64,000 nt of DNA from Anaeramoeba ignava (lineage: Eukaryota; Metamonada; Anaeramoebidae). How positions within the stretch are numbered: position 1 is the first letter of the stretch; every line of letters starts with the position of its first letter. The stretch is from NCBI GenBank assembly GCA_028826165.1, contig JAPDFW010000130.1, positions 79,638-143,637 of the forward strand. The letters run 5' to 3'. Made by a program: the position numbers and the translations under genes. Of this stretch, positions 44,269-55,608 are shown one piece after another. The notes under the pieces were generated by a model. The model saw nothing but the letters and a program-made list of their open reading frames with translations. It was not told the origin of the DNA and made no database searches.

Positions 44269-47200
44269 ATGAATTTATTTAAAACTAAATCGAAATGTGA
44301 AATGTTTGTTGTTTTTGATGAACAACAAAAACGTCAAAAAATAACAAAAACATTTAGACAAAAAGAAAAACAACTTCTAATTTATACAACTGGAGAAACT
44401 GTTTCAGGAAATTTGAAAATTGAAATTAAAGATAATTCAAAAATTGATTTTGAACAGATAACAATTGAATTTCTTGGTCAAATACGTATAAATGTCAATA
44501 ATTTTTTTTTAAAAAGAAAAATTTTTTTCAATTTTTTTCATTTTTTTTTCATTTTTTTTTCATTTTTAAAAGTTATTGTTGGTTATGATAGTTATATATT
44601 TACTCAATTATCAAGGCAATTAGAACAAAAAGGTTCTTTATCACAATCTAAAACTTGGGAATTTTCTTTTCCAAAAGTTGAAAAACAATTTGAGTCTTAT
44701 TATGGAAGAATTGTTACATTAAGGTTTTTATCACAGAATTATTTATAAAATTATTTATAAAATTATTTATAAAATTATTTATAAAATTATTTATAAAATT
44801 ATTTATAAAATTATTTATAAAATTAATTATAAAATTATTTATTAAATTATTTATTAAATTATTTATAAAATTAATTATAAAATTATTTATTAAATTATTT
44901 ATAAAATTATTTATAAAATTATTTATAAAATTATTTATAAAATTATTTTTATAAAATTAATTATAAAATTATTAATAAAATTATTTATAAAATTATTTAT
45001 TAAATTATTTATTTATAAAATTAAATATAAAATTATTTATAAAATTATTTATAAAATTATTTTATAAAATTATTTATAAAATTATTTATAAAATTATATA
45101 TAAAATTATTTATAAAATTATTTATAAAATTATTTATAAAATTATTTATAAAATTAAATATAAAATTATTTATAAAATTATTTATAAAATTATTTATAAA
45201 ATTATTTATTAAATTATTTATTTATTTTATAAAATTATTTATAAAATTATTTATAAAATTATTTATAAAATTATTTATAAAATTATTTATAAAATTATTT
45301 ATAAAATTATTTATAAAATTATTTATAAAATTATTTATAAAATTATTTATAAAATTATTTATAAAATTATTTATAAAATTATTTATAAAATTATTTATAA
45401 ATTATTTATAAAATTATTTATAAAATTAATTATAAAATTATTTATAAAATTATTTTATAAAATTATTTATAAAATTAAATATAAAATTATTTATAAAATT
45501 ATTTATTTAAATTATTTATAAAATTATTTATTAAATTATTTATAAAATTATTTATTAAATTATTTATAAAATTATTTATAAAATTATTTATAAAATTATT
45601 TATAAAATTATTTATAAAATTATTAATAAAATTATTTTATAAAATTATTTATAAAATTATTTATAAAATTAAATATAAAATTAAATATAAAATTAAATAT
45701 AAAATTATTTATAAAATTATTTATAAAATTATTTATAAAATTATTTATAAAATTATTTATAAAATTATTTATAAAATTAATTATAAAATTATTTATTAAA
45801 TTATTTATTAAAATTATTTATTAAATTGATTATAAAATTATTTATAAATTTATTTATAAAATTGATTATAAAATTAATTATAAAATTATATATAAAATTA
45901 AATATTAAAATTAATTATAAAATTAAATATAAAATTAAATATTAAATTTTATAAAATTAATTATAAAATTAAATATAAAATTAATTATAAAATTAATTAT
46001 AAAATTAATTATAAAATTATTTATAAAATTATTTATAAAATTATTTATAAAATTATTTATAAAATTATTTATAAAATTAATTATAAAATTATTTATAAAA
46101 TTATTTATAAAATTATTTATAAAATTAAATATAAAATTAATTATAAAATTAAATATAAAATTATTTATAAAATTAAATATAAAATTATTTATAAAATTAA
46201 TTATAAAATTATTTATAAAATTATTTATAAAATTATTTTATAAAATTATTTATAAAATTATTTATTAAATTATTTATAAAATTATTTATTAAATTATTTA
46301 TAAAATTATTTATTAAATTATTTATAAAATTATTTATAAAATTATTTATAAAATTATTTATAAAATTATTTATAAAATTATTTATAAAATTATTTATAAA
46401 ATTAAATATAAAAATTAAATATAAAATTAAATATAAAATTAAATATAAAATTATTTATAAAATTATTTATAAAATTATTTATAAAATTATTTATAAAATT
46501 AATTATAAAATTATATATAAAATTATTTATAAAATTATTTATTAAATTATTTATAAAATTATTTATAAAATTATTTATTAAATTATTTATTAAATTATTT
46601 ATAAAATTATTTATAAAATTAATTATAAAATTATTTATAAAATTATTTATAAAATTATTTATAAAATTATTTATAAAATTAATTATAAAATTATTTATAA
46701 AATTAATTATAAAATTATTTATAAAATTAATAATAAAATTAAATATAAAATTAATAATAAAATTAAATATAAAATTATTTATAAAATTATTTATAAAATT
46801 AATTATAAATTTATTAATAAAATTAAATATAAAATTATTTATAAAATTATTTATAAAATTAAATATAAAATTAAATATAAAATTAATTATAAAATTATTT
46901 ATAAAATTAATTATAAAATTATTTATAAAATTAAATATAAAATTAATTATAAAATTATTTATAAAATTAAATATAAAATTAAATATAAAATTATTTATAA
47001 AATTAAATATAAAATTAAATATAAAATTAATTATAAAATTATTTATAAAATTAATTATAAAATTAATTATAAAATTATTTATAAAATTAATTATAAAATT
47101 ATTTATAAAATTAAATATAAAATTAAATATAAAATTATTTATAAAATTAAATATAAAATTATTTATAAAATTATTTATAAAATTATTTATAAAATTATTT

Positions 47201-48572
47201 ATAAAATTATTTATAAAATTATTTATAAAATTAATTATAAAATTATTTATAAAATTATTTATAAAATTAAATATAAAATTAAATATAAAATTATTTATAA
47301 AATTATTTATAAAATTATTTATAAAATTAATTATAAAATTATTAATAAAATTATTTATAAAATTATTTATAAAATTATTTATAAAATTAAATATAAAATT
47401 ATTTATAAAATTATTTATAAAATTATTTATAAAATTAATTATAAAATTATTTATAAAATTATTTATAAAATTAATTTATAAAATTAATTATAAAATTAAA
47501 TATAAAAATTAAATATAAAATTATTTATAAAATTAAATTTATAAAATTATTTATAAAATTAAATATAAAATTATTTATAAAATTATTTATAAAATTAATT
47601 ATAAAATTAAATATAAAATTATTTATAAAATTAATTATAAAATTAAATATAAAATTAAATATAAAATTATATATAAAATTATTTATAAAATTATTTATAA
47701 AATTATTTATAAAATTATTTATAAAATTAAATATAAAATTATATATAAAATTATTTATAAAATTATTTATAAAATTAAATATAAAATTAAATATAAAATT
47801 AATTATAAAATTAATTATAAAATTATTTATTAAATTATTTATAAAATTAAATATAAAATTAAATATAAAATTAAATATAAAATTATTTATAAAATTATTT
47901 ATAGAATTATTTATAAAATTATTTATAAATTTATTTATAAATTTAAATATAAAATTATTTATAAAATTATATAGATATTTCATTAAAGTAACAATCGAAA
48001 AGAAATATGGATCAAATATTAGATCAGAATTTGATATTTTTGTAATGAACAAAGGGCATATAAAAGAGAATGGAGAACCAATTTTAATGGAGGTGGGAAT
48101 TCAAGATTGTATTCATCTTCAATTTGAATATACAAAATCAAAGTAAAAAAGAAATCAAAACAAACAAGATTTAAAAACAAAAAAACTAATTTTCAAAACA
48201 ATTTTCAGTTTTCATTTAAATGATGTTTTAATTGGAAAAGTTTTTTATCTTCTTTCAAGAATCAAAGTAAATTTAATGGAAATTTCAATTATTAAAAGAG
48301 AAATTATTGGAAGAGGAGAAGAAATTGAATATCATAATGAAGTTGTTGGTAAATTTGAAATTATGAATGGAACACCAGTTAAAGGTGAAAGTATTCCAAT
48401 TAGAATGTTTTTAGAAAATTTGGATTTAACTCCAACTTATAGAAGAATTAATAATAAATTTAGTGTTCGATATTTTGTTAAATTGACTCTTATTGATGAA
48501 GAAAACAAGAAATATTTCAAACAATCAGAAATTTTTTTTTATCGAACTTTTTTAGAAACAATGAAACTTTAA
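44269..48572 (+). CDS. VPS26: Retromer subunit VPS26 (299 aa), four exons
   Basis: Exons 44269-44485, 44573-44723, 47975-48142, 48209-48572; phases 1, 2, 2 match and the sum is exactly 300 codons including stop. The protein follows VPS26 end to end: MNLFKTKSKCEMFVVFDEQQ, YTTGETVSGNLKIEIKDN, TIEFLGQI, SQSKTWEFSFPKVEKQFESY, then TLRYFIKVTIEKKYG (created by splicing over the giant intron), MEVGIQDCIHLQFEYTKS, HLNDVLIGKVFYLLSRIKV, EISIIKREIIGRG, GESIPIRMFL, LTPTYRRINNKFSVRYFVKL, DEENKKYFKQSEI. VPS26 has an arrestin-like fold and, with VPS35 and VPS29, recycles cargo from endosomes to the trans-Golgi or plasma membrane. Human VPS26A is 327 aa; the protein here lacks most of the disordered C-terminal tail. 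Confidence 0.95.
44724..47974 (+). repeat. VPS26 intron 2: 3.25 kb minisatellite
   Basis: From donor AAG|GTTTTT to acceptor ATATAG, essentially all 12-13 bp units ATAAAATTATTT with AATTAATTAT and AATTAAATAT variants, roughly 270 copies. The first unit starts about 20 bases after the splice donor. The minus-strand ORF of NFINNF repeats at 47525-48052 is a repeat product. Confidence 0.92.
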
Positions 48573-48710
48573 TTCAATTTGATTTAAATTAAAATTGGAT
48601 TTGATTTTGAATTGAATTAAATTTAATAAAAAAAATAATCCAAAATTTATTTTCAATTTTTGTTTCTGCTTTTAATTAATCAATTAAAAAAAAATTCAAA
48701 AAAAAAAAAT

Positions 48711-49283
48711 TCATTTACGTTTTGATTCAAAAAATCCTTGTAAAAAATTAGAAGTTTCCGAACGAAGTTGATTTCCTTCCAATTTAAATACTTCAAGATT
48801 CATAGATTGAAGTTGATGAGGAATAGAAGTTAATAAATTATGGTCCAAATGAATTTCCTTTAAAGATTTTAAGTTGCACAAAGACATTGGAACATCTTTA
48901 AGTTTATTTCCACTAAGAAAAATTTTTTGAAGATTTTGCATTTGACTGAAATCACAAACAGAATCAAGTTCGTTATAACTGACATCAAGAACCTCAAGAT
49001 TAGAAAAAACGGATCCAATATCGGGTAATTTTGTCAGTTTATTATGTGCAAGTGAAAGATATGTTAATCCTTTGCATTCATATAATAATTCAGGAAATTC
49101 TTTGATTTCATTCATGCTTAAATCAATCTCTTTTAATCTTGGTATTACATATAATGATGGTAAGGTTGTTAAAGGTGGTACAAAACAGGATAAGTCAAGC
49201 CAATCATCTCCTGTTCTTAATTGTGGCTTCACTTTCGTTAGCGCTATTTCACTTTGTTTTTCATATGTTTGATATTGTGTCAT
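48711..49283 (-). CDS. Leucine-rich-repeat protein (190 aa)
   Basis: Single-exon ORF, MTQYQTYEKQSEIALTKVKP start, with about six LRRs of 22-24 residues between residues 25 and 180: LKEIDLSMNEIKEFPELL, LTYLSLAHNKLTKLPDI, LEVLDVSYNELDSVCDF, LQKIFLSGNKLKDVPMSL, LKEIHLDHNLLTSIPHQL, LEVFKLEGNQL. The pattern LxxLxLSxNxLxxLP with a short N-terminal cap and a C-terminal basic tail resembles small cytoplasmic LRR proteins such as LRRC57; no kinase, LIM or membrane segment is attached. A protein-interaction scaffold is the likely role. It converges on VPS26 with 138 bases between stops. Confidence 0.9.
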   Translation of the reverse strand: MTQYQTYEKQSEIALTKVKPQLRTGDDWLDLSCFVPPLTTLPSLYVIPRLKEIDLSMNEIKEFPELLYECKGLTYLSLAHNKLTKLPDIGSVFSNLEVLDVSYNELDSVCDFSQMQNLQKIFLSGNKLKDVPMSLCNLKSLKEIHLDHNLLTSIPHQLQSMNLEVFKLEGNQLRSETSNFLQGFFESKRK

Positions 49284-50169
49284 TTAGTTTTAGTTTTTTT
49301 ATTTTTTTGTTTTTTTGAAAAGAAAAAAATGAAAATGAAAAATTTTGGATTTTGTTTGAAAAAATTTTTTTATTTTCAAAAATATAAAAATTTTAATTTT
49401 ATAAATGAATTTTAATTTGAATTTGAATTTTAATTTTAATTTTAATTTGAATTTGAATTTGAATTTTAATTTTAATTTTAATTTGGATTTGAATTTTAAT
49501 TTTATAAATGAATTTTAAATGAATTTTGAATTTTATAAATGAATTTTAATTTTATAAATGAATTTGAATTTTAAATGAATTTGATTTTATAAATGAATTT
49601 TAAATGAATTTGAATTTTAAATGAATTTGAATTTTATAAATGAATTTTAAATTGAATTTGAATTTTATAAATGAATTTTAAATGAATTTTGATTTTATAA
49701 ATGAATTTTAAATGAATTTGAATTTTAAATGAATTTGAATTTTATAAATGAATTTTAAATGAATTTGAATTTTAAATGAATTTGAATTTTATAAATGAAT
49801 TATAAATGAATTTGAATTTTAATTGAATTTTATAAATGAATTTTAAATGAATTTTAAATGAATTTGAATTTTATAAATGAATTTTGATTTTATAAATGAA
49901 TTTTAAATGAATTTGAATTTTAATTTTAATTTTAATTTGGATTTGAATTTTATAAATTAATTTTAATTTTAATTTTAATTTTAATTTTAATTTTAATTTT
50001 AAATGAATTTGATTTTATAAATGAATTTTAAATTGAATTTGAATTTTAAATGAATTTTGAATTTTATAAATGAATTTTAAATGAATTTGAATTTTAATTT
50101 TATAAATGAATTTTAAATGAATTTTAATTGAATTTTGATTTTATAAATGAATTTTAAATGAATTTTGAT
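49284..50169. repeat. GAATTTTAAATGAATTTG tandem repeat
   Basis: After about 100 bases of leader for the LRR gene, 49400-50165 is built of GAATTTTATAAATGAATTTT and GAATTTTAAATGAATTTG units with irregular period. It ends at the IWR1 stop codon. No gene seen. Confidence 0.85.
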
Positions 50170-51200
50170 TTAATCTTCAAAACTTGAATTATCAGAATCA
50201 TCTAAATAAGTTTGATTATCAACAATATTCCATTTCTTTAAATCCCTTTTAAGTTTTTTCATATCTTCATTTTCATCTGAACTAAAACTATTAGAATTGT
50301 GATGATAATTGTGATTGTCATAAAAATCATCAGAATCTTTACTTGAACCAGAATAATAATTATCATCACTCTCATTTTCTTTTTCACTTGGATAATCATT
50401 TGCATAGTAATTTTCATCATTACTATCATTAGAATCATCATTAATTGATTCTATTTTTTCAAAATCAATTTCTTCTTGTTCAAACAATGTAACTTCTGCA
50501 TTAATAAAATTTCCTCCATTTAATTCATTATTTTCCTGAATCCCTTGAAGATCTAAATCAGAAAGAATATAATAATCAAATATATCAAGTTCATTTTGTT
50601 CTGAATCAATTTTTTCAAGATCAAATAAATCAATTTGATCTTCACTTTGAAAATTTTTTTCTTCCAAAATTTTTCTCTCTTTTAAATATTGTGTTTGGAA
50701 TTCCTTTTCAAAACTTGAAAGTCGTCGAAAATCAATTTGTCTATATCGTTCTTGTTGTCTAATAACTTCTTGTTTCTGAAATTCCAAATTTTTTTGATTA
50801 AAAAGTCCGGTTTTATTTTTATATTTTTTGTTTCTTAAATTCTTTTTTTTTTGAAATTTATTCTTTTATATTATTTTTTTGTATTTGAAAAATTAAAATG
50901 AGAATTAAATTGGAATTAATTTCAATTCAAATAAAAAAAATTTCAAACTCGAAGTTTTTTAATAGAATTTGAAGTTCCATCAAAAGTTCCCATAAATTTG
51001 TATTTAAATTTGTTTTTCAAATTTGTTTTATCAATTTCTTTTTCATTTTCGTTTTGAATTTCTTTTTCAATTTCATTTTCATTTTGAATTTGAATTTCTT
51101 TTGGATTTCTTAAAATTATTTTATTTTCTTCAATTATTAAAGATTTTGGTGGTTTTTCATCAAATTTCCTTTTTACTCGAAGAAGTTTTCGTCTTCTCAT
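50170..51200 (-). CDS. IWR1: IWR1-family nuclear import adaptor for RNA polymerase II (307 aa), two exons
   Basis: Exons 51200-50949 and 50841-50170; GT-AG, phase 0, intron 107 nt (donor GTTTGA). The start at 51200 gives MRRRKLLRVKRKFDEKPPKS, matching the N-terminal LRVKRKR-type signature of IWR1 (human SLC7A6OS); the upstream ATG at 51248 would only add a Phe-rich leader and was not chosen. The second hallmark, an acidic segment with D-S-N-D-E-N-x-x-x-N-D-Y-P, is present as DDSNDSNDENYYANDYPSE near residue 220, preceded by FDYYIL. In yeast, Iwr1 binds assembled RNA polymerase II between its two large subunits and carries it into the nucleus. The length is close to the human protein (309 aa). 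The C-terminal third is Asp/Ser/Asn-rich and disordered. Confidence 0.88.
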
Positions 51201-51275
51201 AAAGAAAAAAAATGAAAAAAATGAAAATTTCAAAAAATATTTTTTCATTTTTTCATTTTTTTCATTTTTAAGAAA

Positions 51276-53060
51276 ATGAATGATTGTTTATTTTTTGGTT
51301 ATAATCAAAATCAAAAACTTATCAAAAATGAACCGTATCAAATAACAAAAACCAATTCAATTTAAATTTGAAATTGAAAATGAAAATGAAAATGAAAAAC
51401 AAATTAAACAAATTTCATCAAGTTGTTTATCAACAATTTTCCTTTTTGAAAATGGAAAAGCAATAGAATATTTAACTGACGAAGAAGAATATTTAAATCA
51501 AAATCCTGAAAAAATTCAAATTGAAGAAAATATTCAAAAAGTAACTGTTGGTTTTCTAAATGAAGCTATTTTAACAAAAGAAGGAAATGTATTTGCCAAA
51601 GGAAGAAATATTAACCCAAAAAATCCAAAAGAATTTATCAATATTTCATCATTAATTGAAGATAAAAATGATAGAGTAATTCAAGATATTATTTGTGCTA
51701 CTTTTTCAATTTACTTATTAACTTCAAATCAAAATGCTTATGGAATTGGTGGTAATCATTATGGTCAACTTGGTTTTGATTCTGAAACACTTAAACAAAC
51801 AGAAAAACCAATTTTAATGATGAAAAATGTTTCTAAAATATTTTCAGGAACTTCTTCATTTCATGTTTTTATTTTAAACTCAAATCAAGAATTATTTGCT
51901 TGTTCATTGAATAGATATGGTCAACTTGGATTAGGAGAATCAAAAAGAAAAGAATTAAGAATCCATAAATTAACCAAAATACAAAATATTCCAAAAGGCA
52001 AAATAATTGATATTCAATGTGGATCTTCTCATTCAATAATGTTGGTTGAAAACGAAAATCAAAATCAAAATCCAAAAAGAAAACTTTATTCATGTGGATA
52101 TTCTTCATATAATGGACTTGGCAAAACTGAAAATACTTATGAATTTACTGAAATCAAATCATCTTTATTTGAAAATGATAATATTCTTGATTTTTCTGTT
52201 GGAGGTTATCATACTTTAGTTTTAACTTCTAATTCAAAACTGATAGTATTTGGATATAATATAGATGGCCAATTAGGAAATGGAAAGACAGAAGATAAAA
52301 TTCCAATTCCAATTCAAATTGGACTTCCTGAATTAAAATTTAATGAAGATATCTCTAATTATCATATTTCTTGTGGATATCATAATTCATTTATTTATTA
52401 TTCTCCTCCTTCTTTTTCCAATCTTGAAGAAGATTTGATAAAATTATTTAGAAGAAAAGAATTTTGTGATATTTCATTTAAAACCGAAAATGGAGAAATA
52501 ATTGAAGCTCATAAATTAATATTGAAATATAGATTAAATCAAAATCAAAATCAAATTGAAAAACTTCAAGAAATTATTTCAAAAAATCAATTAAAGAATC
52601 AAATCAAATATTTGAAATGATTTATTCAAACAAAATAATAAATCCAAAATTATATTCTGAAATTAAAGAAATTATAAATTCAAATGAAAAAATTGAAGAA
52701 ACAATGAAAAGAATTTATTTAAATGAAAATGAAAATGAAAAAGATTTTATAATTGAAAGAAAAGAAAAACAATATAAATTTCCTAAATTAATATTAATAA
52801 CGAGAAGTGAATTATATCGAGGAATGTTTTTATCTGTAACAGAAGATAAATCTAATAAAGTTACAGATTATAGTGAATTAAGTAATAAATCATTTCAATT
52901 ATTTGAATATTGGATTTATTCAAATCAAATTAAAAATGATATTCAAATTACACAAGAAATAATTGATGAACTTCAAATTGGAATTGATTATTTTCAATTA
53001 AATCAAACAAATCCAAATTTATTTGATTTATTAATTAACAAATTTAATAATCAAAATTAA
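51276..53060 (+). pseudogene. RCC1-BTB paralogue A, two frame breaks
   Basis: Reads as a full RCC1-BTB gene only across three frames. It begins MNDCLFFGYNQNQKLIKNEP at 51276, shifts at the A5 run 51347-51351 (intact paralogues have A4), runs through seven RCC1 blades and the first BTB segment, shifts again at the A6 run 52581-52586 (A7 in paralogue B), and ends at 53060 with the second BTB segment containing RSELYRGMF and DYSELSNKSF. Both breaks are single-base changes in A runs. It is head-to-head with IWR1 (75 bases). Pseudogene, sequencing indels or slippage-tolerant gene; the coding pattern is otherwise undamaged, so any loss is recent. Confidence 0.75.
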
Positions 53061-53440
53061 AATTAAAATCAAAATTAAAATTAAAATTAAAATTAAAATT
53101 AAAATTAAAATTAAAATTAAAATTTAAAAAATTAAATTTAAAATTAAAATTAAAATTAAAATTAAAATTAAAATTAAAATTAAAATTTAAAATTAAAATT
53201 AAAATTAAAATTAAAATTAAAATTAAAATTAAAATTAAAATTAAAATTAAAATTAAAATTAAAATTAAAATTAAAATTAAAATTAAAATTAAAATTAAAA
53301 TTAAAATTAAAATTAAAATTAAAATTAAAATTAAAATCAAAATTAAAATCAAAAATCAAAATTAAAATTAAAATTAAAATTCAAAATTAAAATTAAAATT
53401 AAAATTAAAATTAAAATTAAAATTCCAAAAATTATTTTTT
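53061..53440. repeat. (AAAATT)n array starting at the stop codon
   Basis: The last codons of paralogue A (AATAATCAAAATTAA) run straight into about 370 bases of AAAATT units with occasional AAAATC. The same array in different length follows paralogues B and C. Minus-strand ILILIL ORFs are artefacts. Confidence 0.9.
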
Positions 53441-53460
53441 TCATTTTTTTCTTTTCAAAA

Positions 53461-55292
53461 ATGAATGATTGTTTATTTTTTGGTGAAAATGAATATCAAA
53501 CTCTTATCAAAAATGAACCAGAAAAAATAATAAAACCAATTCAATTTAAATTTGAAAATGAAAATGAAAATGAAAATGAAAATGAAAATGAAAATGAAAA
53601 TGAAAAACAAATTAAACAAATTTCATCAGGTTATTTTTCAACAATTTTCCTTTTTAAAAATGGAAAAGCAATAGAATATTTAAATGAAAATGATTCAAAT
53701 CAAAATCCCTCAAAAAATCCAAATTGAAGAAAATATTCAAAAAGTAACTTTTGGTTGTCGAAATGGAGCTATTTTAACAACAGAAGGAAATGTATTTGCC
53801 AAAGGAAAAAATATTAATCAAAATAATCCAAAAGAATTTATCAATATTTCATCATTAATTGAAGATAAAAATGATAGAATAATTCAAGATATTGTTTCTG
53901 GAGTTAGTTCAATTTACTTATTAACTTCAAATCAAAATGTTTATGGAATTGGTGGTAATTATTCTTCTCAACTTGGTTTTGATTCTAAAACACTTGAAAT
54001 AACAGAAAAACCAATTTTAATGATGAAAAATGTTTCTAAAATATTTTCAGGAACTGATTCATATCATGTTTTTCTTTTAAATTCAAATCAAGAATTATTT
54101 GTATGCGGGAATAACAATTCAGGTCAAGTTGGATTAGGAGAATCAAGAAAATATGAAACAAAAATCCATAAATTAACCAAAATCCAAAATATTCCAAAAG
54201 GCAAAATAATTGATATTCAATGTGGAATTTCTAATTCAGTAATGTTGATTGAAAATTGAAAATGAAAATGCAAAAAGAAAACTTTATTCATGTGGATATT
54301 ATGAATATAATGGACTTGGCAAAGATGAAAATACCTATGAATTTACTGAAATCAAATCATCTTTATTTGAAAATGATGATTATATTCTTGAAATTTCTTG
54401 TGGTGCAGGTCATACTTTGATTTTAACTTCTAATTCAAAATTAATTGGATTTGGAAATAATTCTTTTGGCCAATTAGGAACTGGATATACAAAAGATAAA
54501 ATTCCATTTCAAATTGAACTTCCTAAATTAAGATTTAATGAAGATATTTACAATTATCATCTTTCTTGTGGTGAAAACAATTCATTTCTTTATTATTCTC
54601 CTTTTTCTTTTTCCAATCTTGAAGAAGATTTGATAAAACTATTTAGAAGAAAAGAATTTTGTGATATCTCATTTAAAACAGAAAATGGAGAAATAATTGA
54701 AGCTCATAAATTAATATTAAAATATAGATTAAATCAAAATGAAAATCAAAATCAAAATCAAAATCAAAATCAAAATCAAAATCAAATTGAAAAACTTAAA
54801 GAAATTATTTCAAAAAAATCAATTAAAGAATCAAATCAAATATTTGAAATGATTTATTCAAACAGAATAATTAATCCAATATTATATTCAGAAATTAAAG
54901 AAATTATAAATTCAAATGAAAAAATTGAAGAAACAATTAAAAGAATTTATTTAAATGAAAATGAAAATGGAAAAGATTTTATAATTGAAAGAAAAGAAAA
55001 CCAATATAAATTTCCTAAATTAATATTAATAATGAGAAGTGAATTATATCGAGGAATGTTTTTATCTGTAACAAATGATACTTCTAATAAAGTTACAGAT
55101 TATAGTGAATTAAGTAATAAATCATTTCAAATATTAGAATATTGGATTTATTCAAATCAAATTAAAGATGATATTCAAATTACACAAGAAATCATAGATG
55201 AAATTGAAATTGGAATTGATTATTTTCAATTAAATCAAACAAATCCAAATTTATTTGATTTATTAATTAATAAATTTAATAATCAAAATTAA
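53461..55292 (+). pseudogene. RCC1-BTB paralogue B, two frame breaks
   Basis: Starts MNDCLFFGENEYQTLIKNEP and ends FNNQN, collinear with the intact paralogues. Frame breaks: the A6 run at 53712-53717 (A5 in paralogue C) and an extra T at 54256-54257 (GAAAATTGAAAA where others have GAAAATGAAAA). The A7 tract at 54812-54818, broken in A and C, is in frame here. The RCC1 blades include GIGGNYSSQLGFD and GQVGLGESRK; the BTB segments include CDISFKTENGEIIEAHKLIL. A (CAAAAT)n expansion at 54736-54785 adds an Asn/Gln run between BTB strands. Both breaks lie in the RCC1 half. Confidence 0.75.
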
Positions 55293-55560
55293 AATTAAAA
55301 TTAAAATTAAAATCAAAATTAAAATTAAAATTAAAATTAAAATTAAAATTAAAATTAAAATTAAAATTAAAATTAAAATTAAAATTAAAATTAAAATTAA
55401 AAATTAAAATTAAAATTAAAATTAAAATTAAAATTAAAATTAAAATTAAAATTAAAATCAAAATTAAAATTCAAATTAAAATTAAAATTAAAATTAAAAT
55501 TAACCATCCAAATTAACCATCAAATTTCAGATCAATTTAAATTCAAAATTATCCATCATG
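55293..55560. repeat. (AAAATT)n array after paralogue B
   Basis: About 210 bases of AAAATT units beginning at the stop codon, then AACCATCAAATTTC spacer up to the leader of paralogue C. Confidence 0.88.
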
Positions 55561-55608
55561 AAAAAAAAAATTATTTTTTCATTTTTTTCATTTTTTTTCT
55601 TTTCAAAA

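Noticed and set aside
51201..51248. Upstream ATG of IWR1 (51248) and of RCC1-BTB C (55558) as true starts
   Set aside because: They add only Phe/Lys runs encoded by the T-rich leader and break the alignment with family N-termini.
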